A DNA stretch of 64,000 bases from Heterocephalus glaber (Eukaryota; Chordata; Mammalia; Rodentia; Bathyergidae), in NCBI RefSeq assembly GCF_000247695.1, contig NW_004624742.1, positions 9,640,024 to 9,704,023 of the forward strand. The letters run 5' to 3'. Numbering within the stretch: position 1 is the first letter of the stretch; each line of letters begins with the position of its first letter. The position numbers were made by a program, and so were the translations under genes. Shown one piece after another: positions 1 to 11,593 of the stretch. The notes beneath the pieces are model-generated. The model was not told where the DNA came from. It made no database searches and was given only the letters and a program-made list of their open reading frames with translations.

Positions 1-2248
1 ATCTGAGCTGACCAGCAGCAGAAGTGGTACTCAGAGAAATTGGAAAGGATTTCTCCCAAATGCTTTCTACTTACTTACAGCACTCAAGTAATGGTTGAAG
101 ATTAGCATATGACATGACAGATTACATTAAGTCATGTCTTTCCAGTGCTTTATGACAGCACTATCACATTAGCTTCTTAGCACTGGCACATCGAGGCATG
201 CAAATGTTTTCAGACCCTCTTATTCAAATCTACAAGCTGACATGGCAGTCCTGATATGATTATTAGTCATTTGAGAGACTTTAATTCACGTCATCAGATA
301 ACAGGTTCTGCTAAAAGGTTAGAGAAACTGTCTGCTTTTAATGAAGCTCTCAAAAAATCCCTCAAAAACCCTGTTACATACCAAGAGCCTGGTTTGACTT
401 TACTGACAAGATACCTCTAAGAATGAACTTGAGTGGAATAATTAAATAGGCCTCTAGACATTGGAAATAGTGTCTGTTTTTCAGAGAAAACCATGTTGGA
501 TGGTTGTGCTTTTCTTCTCCCTCACTGCACTCCCTCAGCCCATTCTAATTTGACTGTGGCATCTATTATAGCATGAATAACCCTTAGACACTTTTGGAGT
601 CTGATATCCAATATGAATCTAGCAGGCATAAGGGTAACTGTTCCTAGAACATTCATTACCATTTGGGCATGCACACTGCCATAGCTCACAGTAATGGGTT
701 AATGGTGTCTGGACAAGCATGGCATAACTAAAGGGTGAAGTGATTGAAAATCATCAGCCTTTGTAATCCTTAGTCTGTTTGCTGTAAATCAGTTTTGTAG
801 TCAAATGTTTTGTTTTGTAATGCAGTGATCTGCACTTAGAACCCCCCAAGAGAAACATTCTTTTCAAAATACTTTCCCATAGGTCAATAGAGTTTGGCGC
901 CATTCAAGATCTTGTTGAATGAAGGAAGATGGCACTAGAAAATGTGCTGGCAGGATGAGCAGAGCATCAGAGAGTTCTCTACAGGTGGGAAAAGAATTTG
1001 ATGAAGGAGCAAAAAGGAAAAGTAATTTCCTTCAACCTGGAAAAATAAACACAAATGCTCTTCTCTCTCTCGCTCTTTCTTCTCTCCTCCTCTTGTTAAG
1101 GCCCCAAATAGTTAATACTGAGGAAAACCACTGCTAGAAAGCTTAAGAGCAGACAGTAAAACCAGTGAGCTACCTCTGAAGTCTTTTTTTCTTTTTTTAA
1201 AAAAATGTTTAATGTCAACTTGTTCAGGCAGATTTTTTTCTGGAGAAAAGAAAAATACATTCATAGTTTAAGGCAGTATGACACTATATATTTACAGTTT
1301 AATTGATAGTCATTCTACTATTGAAAAGTGTCAAAATTATTTAATTCATGTTTATTTTTTTCTATGCATAAATGTTAGCATACATTATCTTAATTAAATA
1401 CAAATTTAATATTATTCATATATTCTTTTTCTCTAACTTTCCTTTTCCTTTTTTTCTTCAATTTAACAGCTATTTTGGTTCTGTATATACATGTAGCTTT
1501 TCTTCTAATCTGAATTACACTCTTTCCTAAAGTAATATTGGCCAAGCAGATAAGTAAGATACTGAATATAGAGAATATAAAGGGGCATTGATAAATCGTC
1601 CTGTAAACAAGTTCTCATTTAACTAACAACTACTCTAAAAAATGTTCTGAAATAAAACAAAGATTTCAGAAACTGTGAGATACCTAAGTCCAACTCTTCT
1701 GTTTCTCTTTCTATCATCCTTCCGTTTCTCACTTACCTTCTCCTGTGAGCAGCAACAAACAACCTGTGACCCGGCCTTGATCTACCAGACTAGGCAGAAA
1801 TGCCCACCATGTATCTAACAGAAGCTGGCTCTGTGGAGAACTTCAATAGCCATCAGGAAAACACTCCTGACCTTCCCCTCATCACCCATGGCTTCCTGAG
1901 CTATCCTGAAAGACCTGGGTGGGACATTTCAGTTGGAGTGAACTTCTGCCCCAACCTAGACACGCACTCTTCAGAGTGCTAGAAACTCTTGCTGAATGTA
2001 CAGCCTGTGTCCCCTGTCACCTCTTCCATTCAGGTTGTAAAGCGGAAAAGGTGTGCATCCTTTTGTGCAGGCTGATTTGACTTTATGAAAAACCTACCTT
2101 TTCATGTTTTAAAAGCAAAAGCAGGCCTCCCTTAGTACCCTTAACTGTACTTTCCTTCTTGGTTGCTGTCTCTTCCTGCATTCCAATGCTTTCAAATACA
2201 CTTAACTTTTCATCTTTCAGTTTCAGATCGACTCCTTTTTACTTTCAA
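1..2248. other. Unique AT-rich DNA, no gene seen
   Basis: No recognisable exon, SINE, LINE or LTR was found. Open frames here are short and look like chance. A pyrimidine-rich stretch lies near 1066-1097 and a T-run followed by an A-run at 1183-1205. The relatively balanced composition of about 500-900 and the lack of repeats would suit conserved non-coding DNA, but nothing in the sequence proves it. Confidence 0.5.
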
Positions 2249-2275
2249 ACACACACACACACACAGACACACACA
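2249..2275. repeat. (AC)n microsatellite
   Basis: About 13 AC units interrupted once by a G (ACAGAC near 2264). It has no flanking A-tail or SINE body, so it is a simple dinucleotide repeat. Confidence 0.9.
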
Positions 2276-2329
2276 ACTCACTCACATTTCTTTTCCTCTT
2301 TTCATTGTGTTTTTCTTGAAAATATCTCC

Positions 2330-2478
2330 TCTAGACTTCAAGGAGCCCAAGGACGCAAAGATAAGTGTGATAGTGGCCTGGCCTTAGTGCCTTATTCATC
2401 TTTGTGTGCCCACTTTGTATGCACAGTGCCTGACACATGGCATGAGTTCGATAAGTGCTTAGTTGCTGAATGAATGAG
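2330..2478 (+). repeat. LINE2 (L2) 3'-end fragment
   Basis: The stretch contains the typical L2 tail order: a TTATTCATCTTTGT-like block, then AGTGCCTGACACATGG, then ATAAGTGCTTAG, then TGAATGAATGA. These match the well-known L2 3' end in sense orientation. Divergence is high, as expected for an ancient element. Confidence 0.65.
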
Positions 2479-3767
2479 CAAATGGAAAAATAACATTGGA
2501 AACTATGATAACCAGCAGAGAGGTCTGTATTTTGATTCCAGATCTCATTCTCCTTTGTCTCTTCTAGGAACATAGTCTTTTTACACTGAGGGTTCCTTCT
2601 GCCTCCCTGTGATATTCACTTTATTTATGTATGGATACATACAGATGAATTATGCTGACTTAATTTTAATGTTTCTTCTACATCAAACATTAGGAACTTA
2701 GTAATGTTTTCATTTTTGATTCATGAACACTTGCCCCATGGATTTTGGGACAATTATGAGCACTGTATAACCTGCTCCTGTTAATGCTTTAATCTCTGCC
2801 TCCTTGGTGTCACAACCACTACTAGAAGCTAGATCTGTTCACGTGTGAAAACTCACCTTTGGTACAGGTACCTGAGCCTTACAGTATTTTTAAAATAAAG
2901 GACTTAACAAATGTTCTGAATATGTTCTTGGCTCATTTAACTCTTTTCTGGGCCTCAGAGACCAAATCCTGGTTCTCTGGGCTCCAAAACATATAAAGAA
3001 TATATAAATAATTTTAAAATATCATTTGGCTGCCAACATTTAGCATCCCACAAAATTTGCACTGGTTTATGCCAATTTCCCAGTACAATGTTATCTCATT
3101 TCTGTTCCTCTCCATCTCAGGCTTTTAAAAGAAAACAAACATCTGCATGCATAGATCAGAGCCTGCCCATAAACACATGTTCCTATCAAAACCAATCAAA
3201 CTGGAAAAAAGAAAGATCAGAATATTATACATTTTTCTTTAGATCTGATGTCTGATTTGCATTAGATTTAACCTTATTTCTTTTAGACCCTAGGCAGTGA
3301 CCCAATATTTATTTTCCTGGCTGGGCCCTGTTCTTGCCAATATTTCACTCTGGCTCCTGGAGGCTTTTACTAGAGGAGCTCAAGGCTCCTGGCTTCCCTC
3401 TTCTCTTCTGCTGCCCCTTGGAGACACACATTTGTCACATGCATCCTTCCTTTTATCTCAGAACTAATTCTGAGCCTTTTATTTCCTCCTGTTCACTATT
3501 TCTTAATTTCTCCCTTTCTTACTGGACTTATGGCTGAATACTTTAATTTATTCATCGTGTAATATCTTTATAACTCATTTTTTCAGTAGTTTACATTGGA
3601 CCATATGCTTTCTACTGCCGTCTCCTATTATATTGATCTGTAAAGATTCTGGGGCCAATGGTTAGAATGAAAAAAGTTGTACAAATGAAAGTTATATTGT
3701 ATCCTATTTGTTCTCTTTTGAATAAAATGTTTCAGGCTTGGCTATGTAGTATCTGATATTCTTTAAT
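2479..3767. other. Unique AT-rich DNA, no gene seen
   Basis: No repeat family or exon could be recognised. Several AATAAA hexamers (for example near 2893 and 3720) occur without any upstream coding sequence, so they are not taken as polyadenylation sites. Confidence 0.5.
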
Positions 3768-3778
3768 ATTGCAGGACT

Positions 3779-3858
3779 GGGCCAGGGATTTAGCTCAGTG
3801 GTGCTGCCGCCTGTCTCACAAGTGGAAGGTCCCGAGTTCGATCCCCAGTACAAAAAAA
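3779..3858 (+). mobile_element. ID-like tRNA-derived SINE
   Basis: The tRNA-derived body has box A (TAGCTCAGTGG at about 3790) and a box B-like GAGTTCGATCC near 3834, followed by an A-tail. A 7-bp direct repeat, attgcag, lies on both sides (3768-3774 and 3859-3865), as expected for L1-mediated retroposition. The segment after box A reads GCTGCCGCCTGTCTC, unlike the mouse/rat ID consensus. Four similar copies occur in the window. Confidence 0.85.
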
Positions 3859-3866
3859 ATTGCAGA

Positions 3867-3943
3867 ATTATATATATATATATACATATATATATAACCC
3901 TAATATATAAATCAAATCTAATATATAATATTATATATATATA
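3867..3943. repeat. AT-rich (TA)n simple repeat
   Basis: Alternating TA runs at about 3869-3896 and 3930-3943 follow directly after the SINE A-tail and right target duplication. The runs are self-complementary and could extrude as a cruciform. The block probably grew by slippage. Confidence 0.8.
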
Positions 3944-4219
3944 AGCTTTTCACTCAAACTAATTTTTAAAAACTTGAACAATGACAAAGTTAACAGAGTC
4001 TTCAGATTCAATTCACTAACTGCATTTTGTAGACCACACTGATCCACAAAGCCAAAACTTCTAAAAGTCATTATAAAAAGACCTTGAGCCACATAGTAAT
4101 TAGCTTGTTTTCAGAGGGCACTCTTTGTTACACTTGTCTCATCTGTTTGCACAGCTCTCATGAGCTAAAATATAGGTTGGCCCTTCTCTAACTAAGGATG
4201 ATCCAAATACCAACGTGGG

Positions 4220-4380
4220 AATGAAGGCATGACACTCACCTCTCTGAGTTCTAACTTCCTTGTGCATGAAACAAACATGGCATCAATGCCTCTTCCTGGT
4301 AATGCTGTGAGGATTATGGAAGACATGCATGTACAAACTCTATAAATAGAAGAGTATAAATTACTGATAAATATTATTTT
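4220..4380 (+). repeat. MIR fragment
   Basis: Sense-strand MIR signature: ACCTCTCTGAGTT, then TTCCTTGTGCATGAAA, then GCTGTGAGGATTATGGAAGA, ending in a CTATAAATA-like tail. Order and spacing fit a diverged MIR. No internal box B is readable, so only the 3' two-thirds is called. Confidence 0.5.
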
Positions 4381-4969
4381 AAAAGCTCAACAGAATATCC
4401 TGATAGTCTTTGTTTTTCTAGTTTCAAAGGGAATAAAGTATGTTCATTTGTATTACATAAACAAAATTTTGGCCAGGATTATTTGTGCAAAAGAAATAAT
4501 ATATGATATCAACTTAGGGATATCAATCAACCAAACTATACAGTGCTATTTATAAACAAAACCTTAAAACAAAATTTGTAGCCTTTTTTATTCAACAAAA
4601 TAAGCCAAACAATAAATTGTAATTTCTTAGTGGTCCTTCAAAGGCTACAACATAATAAATGCAGGGAATTTTGCATCTCCTGGTCATTTTAGGAACTGAC
4701 TTTAGACCTAGTCCTTAAAATTAACTAACGTCCTTAATTCAGAGAGCATCTAGCATAAATGAACCTTAGCAAGTAGATTGGGACAACACTTTAACTAGTT
4801 CTCAGCCAGTAGCTCCTGATAATAACTTTTCTATCTTCTTTCCTTTAATTTCTGTTTTGAGAAATTTAAGCAATGTGAAAAGTAGAAAAGTAACAAAACA
4901 ATGGTCATATTCATATCATATAATATCAATGACATTTGTCTAATTTGCTATTAATATTTTTAAGAAATA

Positions 4970-5165
4970 ACCCAGATATATGGTGGCACACACCTGTAAT
5001 TCAGCACTCTGCAAGTCTGAGACAGGAGGATGGAAAGTTCCAGCCCAGTCTGCAAAACTTAATGATTTAATGAGACTCTGTCTCAAAATAAAAAATTACA
5101 AAGGCTGGAATGTAGCTCAGTGTGAAGGTCCTGGGTTCAATTCTTAGTACAAAAAAGAAAAAAAA
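4970..5165 (+). mobile_element. B1-ID dimeric SINE
   Basis: The left monomer is B1/Alu-like (7SL-derived): GGTGGCACACACCTGTAAT, then GAGACAGGAGGAT, ending in GAGACTCTGTCTCAAAATAAA. The right monomer begins at about 5101 with GGCTGGAATGTAGCTCAG, is ID-like, and ends in an A-rich tail. The ID half lacks part of the box A/anticodon region (CTCAGTGTGAAGGTCCTGGG), so it is internally deleted. A second dimer of the same layout lies at 24885-25079. No clean target duplication was found. Confidence 0.75.
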
Positions 5166-5560
5166 TAGAAAAAAGTTTACTTTTACATAATATATTTTAA
5201 GCAAAATTTATATTACTTATATATTCATTGAGTAATATATTACTTAACTAAGTATTGAATATTTGTTTCTCTCTTCACAGAGGCAATCATTATCACAGAT
5301 TTTCTGTTACTCTTTTCTATTCATATTTTTATAGAAATACAAAATGAAACATATATGTTTCCATAAACAATAAGCAGCACATTTGCTAGATTTTATAACA
5401 GATGTACTTTTCTGTACCCTCCCAATTAGGAATGAGTAATTATGTAAATGAGACATAGCCAAGTTCCCTACTTTAAAAAATATATATATATAGCTTTTCT
5501 TCATATGACTATTCTACATTTATTTATTTATGCATATCTCTAAGAGCTTTTAGGTAGTTT
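5166..5560. other. AT-rich DNA without a recognised feature
   Basis: A short (TA)n run lies at about 5480-5492. No exon or named repeat could be recognised. Confidence 0.5.
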
Positions 5561-5965
5561 CTTCCCTCTATTCAAACAATCTTGAAATATATTCTATTAT
5601 AACTATTTTTTTACTCTCTATATCTCTAAAGCTCTCTCTACATTGTGCACTTAAAAGTTGTATTATTTGACTACAAGGTATTTGCTTTTGAAAATTTCTG
5701 TGAATCCATAATTTAAATAAAAATTTAAAACTACTATAATTTTTGGAGATTTTTTTATTCTTTTTTTCAAACTTCTTGACTGTTAGGTCATTGGTTGTCT
5801 TCTCCATTTCTCCATGCTCTTTGGGAGAAGATTTCTTCTGCTCTATCTTCCAATTCATTTATTCTCTCTTTAACTGTGTCTTTTCACCCATCTCTTTAGA
5901 TTTCTTCCAACTGATTACTTTATCTCCATTTAATTTTATTCTTTTTCATGTCTACATAGTTGTTT
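5560..5965 (-). repeat. Possible antisense L1/HAL1 ORF1 fragment
   Basis: The plus strand is a long T/C-rich block with phrases typical of reverse-complemented L1 ORF1 coiled coil: CCATTTCTCCATGCTCTTTG and TTCCAATTCATTTATTC. The minus strand would encode Lys/Glu-rich sequence. Divergence is high and the ends are unclear, so both the call and its limits are tentative. Confidence 0.35.
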
Positions 5966-6639
5966 TTCCTTATTTCTTAACTTCACTATTATGAGTTATC
6001 AAGCATCTGTAATTTCCTGGGCATATACTTCTCTCTTTGTCATACATTATTGTTCATTGTGAATGGAGTTCTTCATAGTGTAAAATCATTTTTACCCAGG
6101 ATTGGCCTGGATTGTGGTGGTCCATGTGGGGTACTTTGGCAATTGCCATGTAATCATACCTTACAGGTTTTTAATTATGTCTCTGCTCTATGAATTTCTA
6201 CACCATTAGGCTCAAATTCCAGCCTAATCCCTGAGTATGAACTTCCATCTGCCACAGATTACCATTTATATTTGTGGGCCCAAATGATCAACTAACTGTA
6301 GGCTTGAACCTAACCAGAAGGTAGAGATTTTCAAATTCCTCTCCATGGAAGTCAGTTTGTTCCTGGTTTCCAACATTAGACTATGATCCCTGTTTAACCT
6401 GACCATTGCAGTTGCAACTATTAGCACCATGTGGATATCAAAACCATACCTTCAAAGTTTTATTTCATAAGTCATTTGATTTTCAATTGCCACTAAGAGT
6501 TTTTTCACTTGTCTGGTATGTTGAGATTTCTCTTTCTGCATTCAACTGCAGATATACATATATACATTAAAGAGAAAAATTATTTTACTCAGCTTTCTAA
6601 GCATGTGGAGAAAAAGGGTGTGTTTACAATGTTTTTAAC

Positions 6640-6815
6640 ATCACTACTTTGTTCCAGATCCTACTTTATATTATCTTCTACCATGTATTCCTGGGCTTAC
6701 TTGAGACTTCTTTCCTCTTCTAAATCAGGAACTATAGCTCATCACATTTTGAATTCCTCATGACACCAATAATATTCCTTGGCTATTATTGTTGAATAAA
6801 TGTTGAAAGAATAGA
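6640..6815 (+). repeat. LINE2 (L2) 3'-end fragment
   Basis: The stretch ends in TTGTTGAATAAATGTTGAAA followed by GAATAGATGA, the characteristic L2 tail. Upstream, TCTTCTAAATCAGGAACTAT resembles the stretch just before it. Strongly diverged. Confidence 0.5.
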
Positions 6816-8245
6816 TGACTGGACAAACATTTTTCTTTCCACACCCTTCATTTGATGGCTACCTCTATTTAGACAAATAATTTATGCAAGATTTATTATC
6901 TCTCCATGTCTGATATTCTGTTAATCAGCTTGTCTAGTATTAAAATGAATAGTGCTGAATAAAATACAACAAAACATTTAGTATTTAATTAATTCTACTC
7001 ATTCTCAACTCTATACTATTGTTCAAACTGGCCCCATACTTTCCACCTGACATCTGTCCAAAGAGAATTTTGCTTATCCACTAATGGTAGAAGGACATTA
7101 CATTTCACAGTTAAAAAAGAATGAACCTCTTGATTCACAGAAAGAACTATATGGAAAAATAAATGAGACATGGAAAGCAACAGAATGAAGAACTAATTGT
7201 TTCCTTTTAGTGATTGCAAAAATTAATTTGAACAATTATGTGTTGGTGCTCTGTATTTTCAAAAGATTTTTTTTCACCATCTCAAATATTCTTTTTTTCA
7301 GAAATTATACTAAAAACAAACAGGAGAGTTTGGTTTTGACATGTTGCAGTTCTCGTCTTTTTTCAATCATTTTGTTAGTTACAATAATCCTTAGTTGGCT
7401 CAAGATTGCTGTGGCCTCTATAAGGGCTTCCTCACCTGACCCAGGTACCCTTCTTAGTCTCATCTGCCTTTCATCAAAGGTATTCTGTTCTCACATCTGA
7501 CTCTCAGAGTTTTCTGGACAGGTTAGGCATCCTTCATTTCTATCCTAGTGCATTCACGCTGGAAAAAGCCGTGGTCTCCGTCTCTTTTGTCTGGCAAATA
7601 CCCCAGTTTCAAAGCTGGATTCTAATTGTATCTACTGGCACTTTCTGGGTAAAGTTAAATGTTTCTTAGAAAATCTCTCATTAACTTTTATTAAGACCTC
7701 TAATTTAACAACTATGATATGAAATAAACTAATTATAGTATAAAATAAATGTATGTCTCTTTCTTGAGTAGTAGCACAATAAATTTTTGAAAACAGACAT
7801 TTTTAGGGCAATACCAGATACCTAGTAGATACCCAAAAACGTTGAATGAAACAAAACTGTTTTCAAGAAATTTTCTATACAAGGAGATTTTCTCCATGAA
7901 TTCTGACTCTCTAATGGAGATTGAGTAGGGGGTTGAATTTGGGGAGAACTCAACATCCAACCCTCTCCATGTAGGAGGGCCACTTTGTTTCCATGACTGG
8001 CACTGTGATTGCCTGATGCCTGCAGATGTTCTTTTCTGCCTTGGAGGAATACTGACTATCTGGCTCTTACCAGAATGAGCGTGTCATCTATCACACAGTT
8101 AATAATTATGCCAAGACAACAGATATAAACTGGAGCTGTTCTGAGCAAACTGGGATGTATGACCACTCTATGGACTGCATAACCTAGTATTTTTGCCTGA
8201 GGTTTATAGCCTAGGGTTTTTCTAACTGAAGGTCATAGTTTTTAG
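6816..8245. other. Unique AT-rich DNA, no gene seen
   Basis: No named repeat or exon was recognised. The block at 7960-8110 is less AT-rich and repeat-free, but has no open frame of interest. Confidence 0.45.
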
Positions 8246-8247
8246 TA

Positions 8248-8405
8248 ATAATCACCACTTACTGTACACCCATCATAGAGTACACTATAATATACTTCTT
8301 CTTCTTGACAGATGAGGAAATCAAGGCTGATAAATTAAGTGATTTTTGCCAAGACCACCCAGTTATGAACTGGACTTGAACATGAGTCTGTCTGGCCACA
8401 AGATA
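8248..8405 (-). repeat. MIR fragment (antisense)
   Basis: Reverse-complement MIR signature: CACCACTTACTGTACACCCA, then CAGATGAGGAAATCAAGGCT, then AAGTGATTTTTGCCAAGACC, then GAACTGGACTTGAAC. The order is that of an antisense MIR. Confidence 0.65.
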
Positions 8406-10010
8406 TCTATCCTTTTCTGCCATGTAGTTCTTATTCTACACCACACCAAAGGGGCATATAAATTCCATTGCTGTAGGCAATTTTTACGATATAAAATCTT
8501 ACTTAACATAAGTGAGGCATTTGTTAGGGCTTGGAAACATTTTGGGAGATTGAAGATTTTCTTTGATATGATAAAGTTTAACTTGAACAGTTTGGATTTT
8601 CATTTCTCACAATACTATTTTCTAGAGAGCATCTGTCTATTGCTTTCTCTTTATTACATCTTTACCCTCTTTATCCTTCTTTATCCACTATTTCTCTCAC
8701 TATTAAAATTCTTTTGCATGACGGAGATTCTACGAATCTCTTATTCAGAGAAATAAGCTTAGGTGTTGATTCAGCTCTTCAGTATGTTAATATATGGTGC
8801 TCAGAGCAACCTGACACTCTGTACCTGATGAACTCAGAGGTTTGGTGAATTGCAGTTGTTATGTTTCCCTAGATTGTTGTAAGGTTTAACACTTACAGAC
8901 AAGGGTGCAGCCAGCTCCGGGGATAAGAGCAGCTTTTCTAGCAGTTAAAAAGCCTTGGGGGTTGGTTTAGAGTAATCCACCCTGTTAGCAGCCCTTACTA
9001 CTTTAACAAGCAGGGCAGCCTTCAGTGCCAGAGTTGCCCACCTACAGGGAAAAGCTCAAGGGCTGACTCAGGGGCTACAAATTTCAGGTGCAATGTCTGA
9101 GATAAGAGACAATAAAAGTGGTAGGAACCGTGAAAAATCTATTGTATGGGGTCGTGAATGGGGAGAGATTAACTCAGTAAGTTGTCAGCTCATTTTCTTA
9201 CTGTGCTATCATGAGCTTTAACTAGGAAAAAAAAATCTGTTTGATCTCCTGTGTTGGAAATGTATTTCAAGGCCTGTATCTGTCACTGAAATCTACAAAG
9301 TGTGCTTCAGCTATAAATCTCTATCCTTGAATGTACACATGCAATTATCTCAGAGAGATCTGGCTTCCATAAAAATGACAATTGTCATTCCTGCTTTTGC
9401 TTTTCTTCATATAAATATGTTTATGTTTAAAAATTACTTCCAATTGACATGTAACAGAAAAGTATGCCATCACCATACTAAATGTCATAGCCTTAAATGT
9501 GTTTTACTAGTCAAGAAAAAAAAATCCTTTTACTTAAACTTTATTTTCTTCCAGTGGGCAACACTGAAAAGTCATCAGTAGAATTACTTTATAAATTAAA
9601 TGTAATAAGATTCCATGGGTAAGAAATAGTATGGATTTTTATCCTGACAGTGATGTCCTTTCTGATTATGAATGTAATGGTGGTTTGAGACTCTGGACCT
9701 TCCCTCCAAGTTGCCATGCTATTGTCCAAGAATTGTATAATCCTATCAATGCCAGAGTGGGTTTTCCAAATCACTCCAAGTTCTAACTTAATGGCTATGC
9801 TCTGTGTTTGGGAATTGGTGGTGCTTTTCAAATACAAGAGTCTATACTAAAAATACATGTTGCCAGTCTGGTAGAATTGACTAGTCCTGACAAACTCTCA
9901 AGAGCTTTCCATTTATGTAAGTCAGGTCATGATTTTAGGGGTGGGGCAGGAAATCTTCCTAGCATGCCCTGCAGCTCACTGTGGGTATTTAACAAACATT
10001 GGTAAGTGTA
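8406..10010. other. Unique DNA, no gene seen
   Basis: An open frame begins inside the MIR and runs to 8756; its translation is hydrophobic and Phe/Leu-rich, as expected from T-rich DNA, so I treat it as chance. The 8880-9110 block (GCAGCCAGCTCCGGGGATAA and around) is more GC-rich than its surroundings and repeat-free; its role is unknown. Confidence 0.45.
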
Positions 10011-10014
10011 ACTA

Positions 10015-10265
10015 GTAATAATTACTATGACAATAATAATAATAGTAACATAGATGGAAAGCTTATGAGTCCTGGACTCTATTCTCAGTGTTGCATGTGT
10101 ATCACCTTATTGTTACTCATTAAAACTCTATGAAATGGATATTAAAAACTAGAATTGTTTATTAAAAATTTTTCTTAAAAAACTAGAACTGTGCAGCCCA
10201 GTTAGGTTAAGTAACCAGCTCAAGGTGGAAGACCAAATATTTAAACAACTTTGGCCAAATCCAAA
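10015..10265 (-). repeat. MIR fragment (antisense)
   Basis: ATTACTCATTAAAACTCTAT-like sequence, then GGATATTA, then TTAGGTTAAGTAACCAGCTC and AAGGTGGAAGACCAAATA. This follows the antisense MIR order with an A/T-rich insertion of about 40 bp in the middle. Confidence 0.55.
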
Positions 10266-10349
10266 ACCCATCTTCCCTGATGTGTATTGTTATACAGAAT
10301 GGATGTTTTCACGTTTCTAGTTTCACTAACTTCCCTGTTGATGGTAATA

Positions 10350-10560
10350 GTAACAAGTACTGATTATTACTTTTTGAAGTTGTTCTATGTCAAGCTCATG
10401 AAATGTATTTGTCATACTTTTCTCACTTTAACTTTTCACCAACTCAGAAATTATTATTACTCTGATGATTCTGATTAGGTAATTAATTAGCTGCCAGAGA
10501 AGTCAGAAACTAGCCCTGGGTAAGACAACATATGGACTGTCAAACAGAGGGTCTGAATCT
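10350..10560 (-). repeat. Diverged MIR fragment (antisense)
   Basis: The stretch resembles a second antisense MIR lying just after the first: ACTGATTATTACTTTTTGAA, CATGAAATGTATTTGTCATA, AGAAATTATTATTACTCTGA and later AAACAGAGGGTCTGAATC. Similarity is weak. Confidence 0.4.
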
Positions 10561-11480
10561 AAGTTTATCATATTCTAAAGGCCATACCTCTTCCAAAACA
10601 AATACCTTACATGGTTAAACTATCCCTATGTGAATTTACCACATCCTATGAATATAATTTGTTCCTGTTTCTTATTTGCTGTGAAAATTGGCTTTATAAG
10701 AGCCAATCATCAATAAGAAAAGACCCTTAGATATCTACATCAACATGATTTAGGATAGATGGCTGACGTGTATTTTCAGAATTTTGCAGAGAAAACGAAC
10801 CAATATATGTTTTATTTTAAGGCTTTTCTTCATGCTATTGTGGGGGTTAGGAAGTCTGAAAATTGTAGTACAGGGCAGACTACAAGCTGAAAACTTGGAT
10901 GGAGTTGACATTACAATCTTGAGGCATAGACAATGGGATTGATTATAAAGACCTGATCTGGGAATCCACTGTGTCTCTCCAAACTGCATTCAAAAGAGAT
11001 CATTAACAATACATATATATGATTTTCAAACTTTATGCAGTGCTTCTCTCAGAATTGAGCAAGAGAAGCTTCTGGCTAGGTTTTCCATACTTGGGTCCTT
11101 GGTGGTCACACCCCCCCAACCCCTCATCAAGTTACAGTCTGTGATCTGTAGGGCTGCACGGTACAACAAGCCTACACATGCTGTCTTACTCTCTAGACCT
11201 TGGCCTGGGCACCTGAGACCTTGGATTTCTCTGTAAAGAATAATGTGAATCTGAATAGTCTTTTCCCCAAGTTTTACCTTTCAAAAATGTACTCCAAGGT
11301 CATTTTGATCAGATTATGGTCAATGTTCCTAGTTGTTTGTAAATTATTGTTCAGAGAATCTATGTGACAGCCCTCTGTGGGGACAGAGATGAGATGGCAA
11401 GAAAAGATGGGCAGACTGAGCTGGGTACCAATGATAGGATGGGCAGGAGCTGGTCTTCCTCATTCCAGAATTTTCCATCA
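10561..11480. other. Unique DNA, no gene seen
   Basis: No named repeat or exon was recognised. A C-run (CCCCCCC) lies near 11110. Confidence 0.45.
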
Positions 11481-11495
11481 AAAATTGAAGAATTA

Positions 11496-11583
11496 GGGGC
11501 CAGGAATTTAGCTCAGTGGTTTCGCTGCCTGATGTGCAAGCGCAAGGACCCGAGTTCGATCCCCGGTACCAAAAAAAAAAAAA
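11496..11583 (+). mobile_element. ID-like tRNA-derived SINE
   Basis: GGGGCCAGGAATTTAGCTCA start, box A TAGCTCAGTGG, box B-like GAGTTCGATCC, then CCGGTACC and an A-tail. A 9-bp perfect target duplication (ttgaagaat) lies at 11485-11493 and 11585-11593; it extends to 13 bp with one mismatch. Same subfamily as the copies at 3779, 40903, 43201 and 47777. Confidence 0.92.
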
Positions 11584-11593
11584 TTTGAAGAAT

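Noticed and set aside
2890..3725. AATAAA hexamers as gene 3' ends
   Set aside because: They are expected by chance in AT-rich DNA, and no coding sequence lies upstream.
3834..3844. tRNA gene candidates at the SINE boxes
   Set aside because: Box A and B-like motifs are present, but each copy has an A-tail and most have clear target duplications. They are SINEs, not functional tRNA genes.
8346..8756. 136-codon open frame
   Set aside because: It starts in an antisense MIR and is Phe/Leu-rich from T-rich DNA; no family or splice context. Such lengths are expected by chance in 64 kb.
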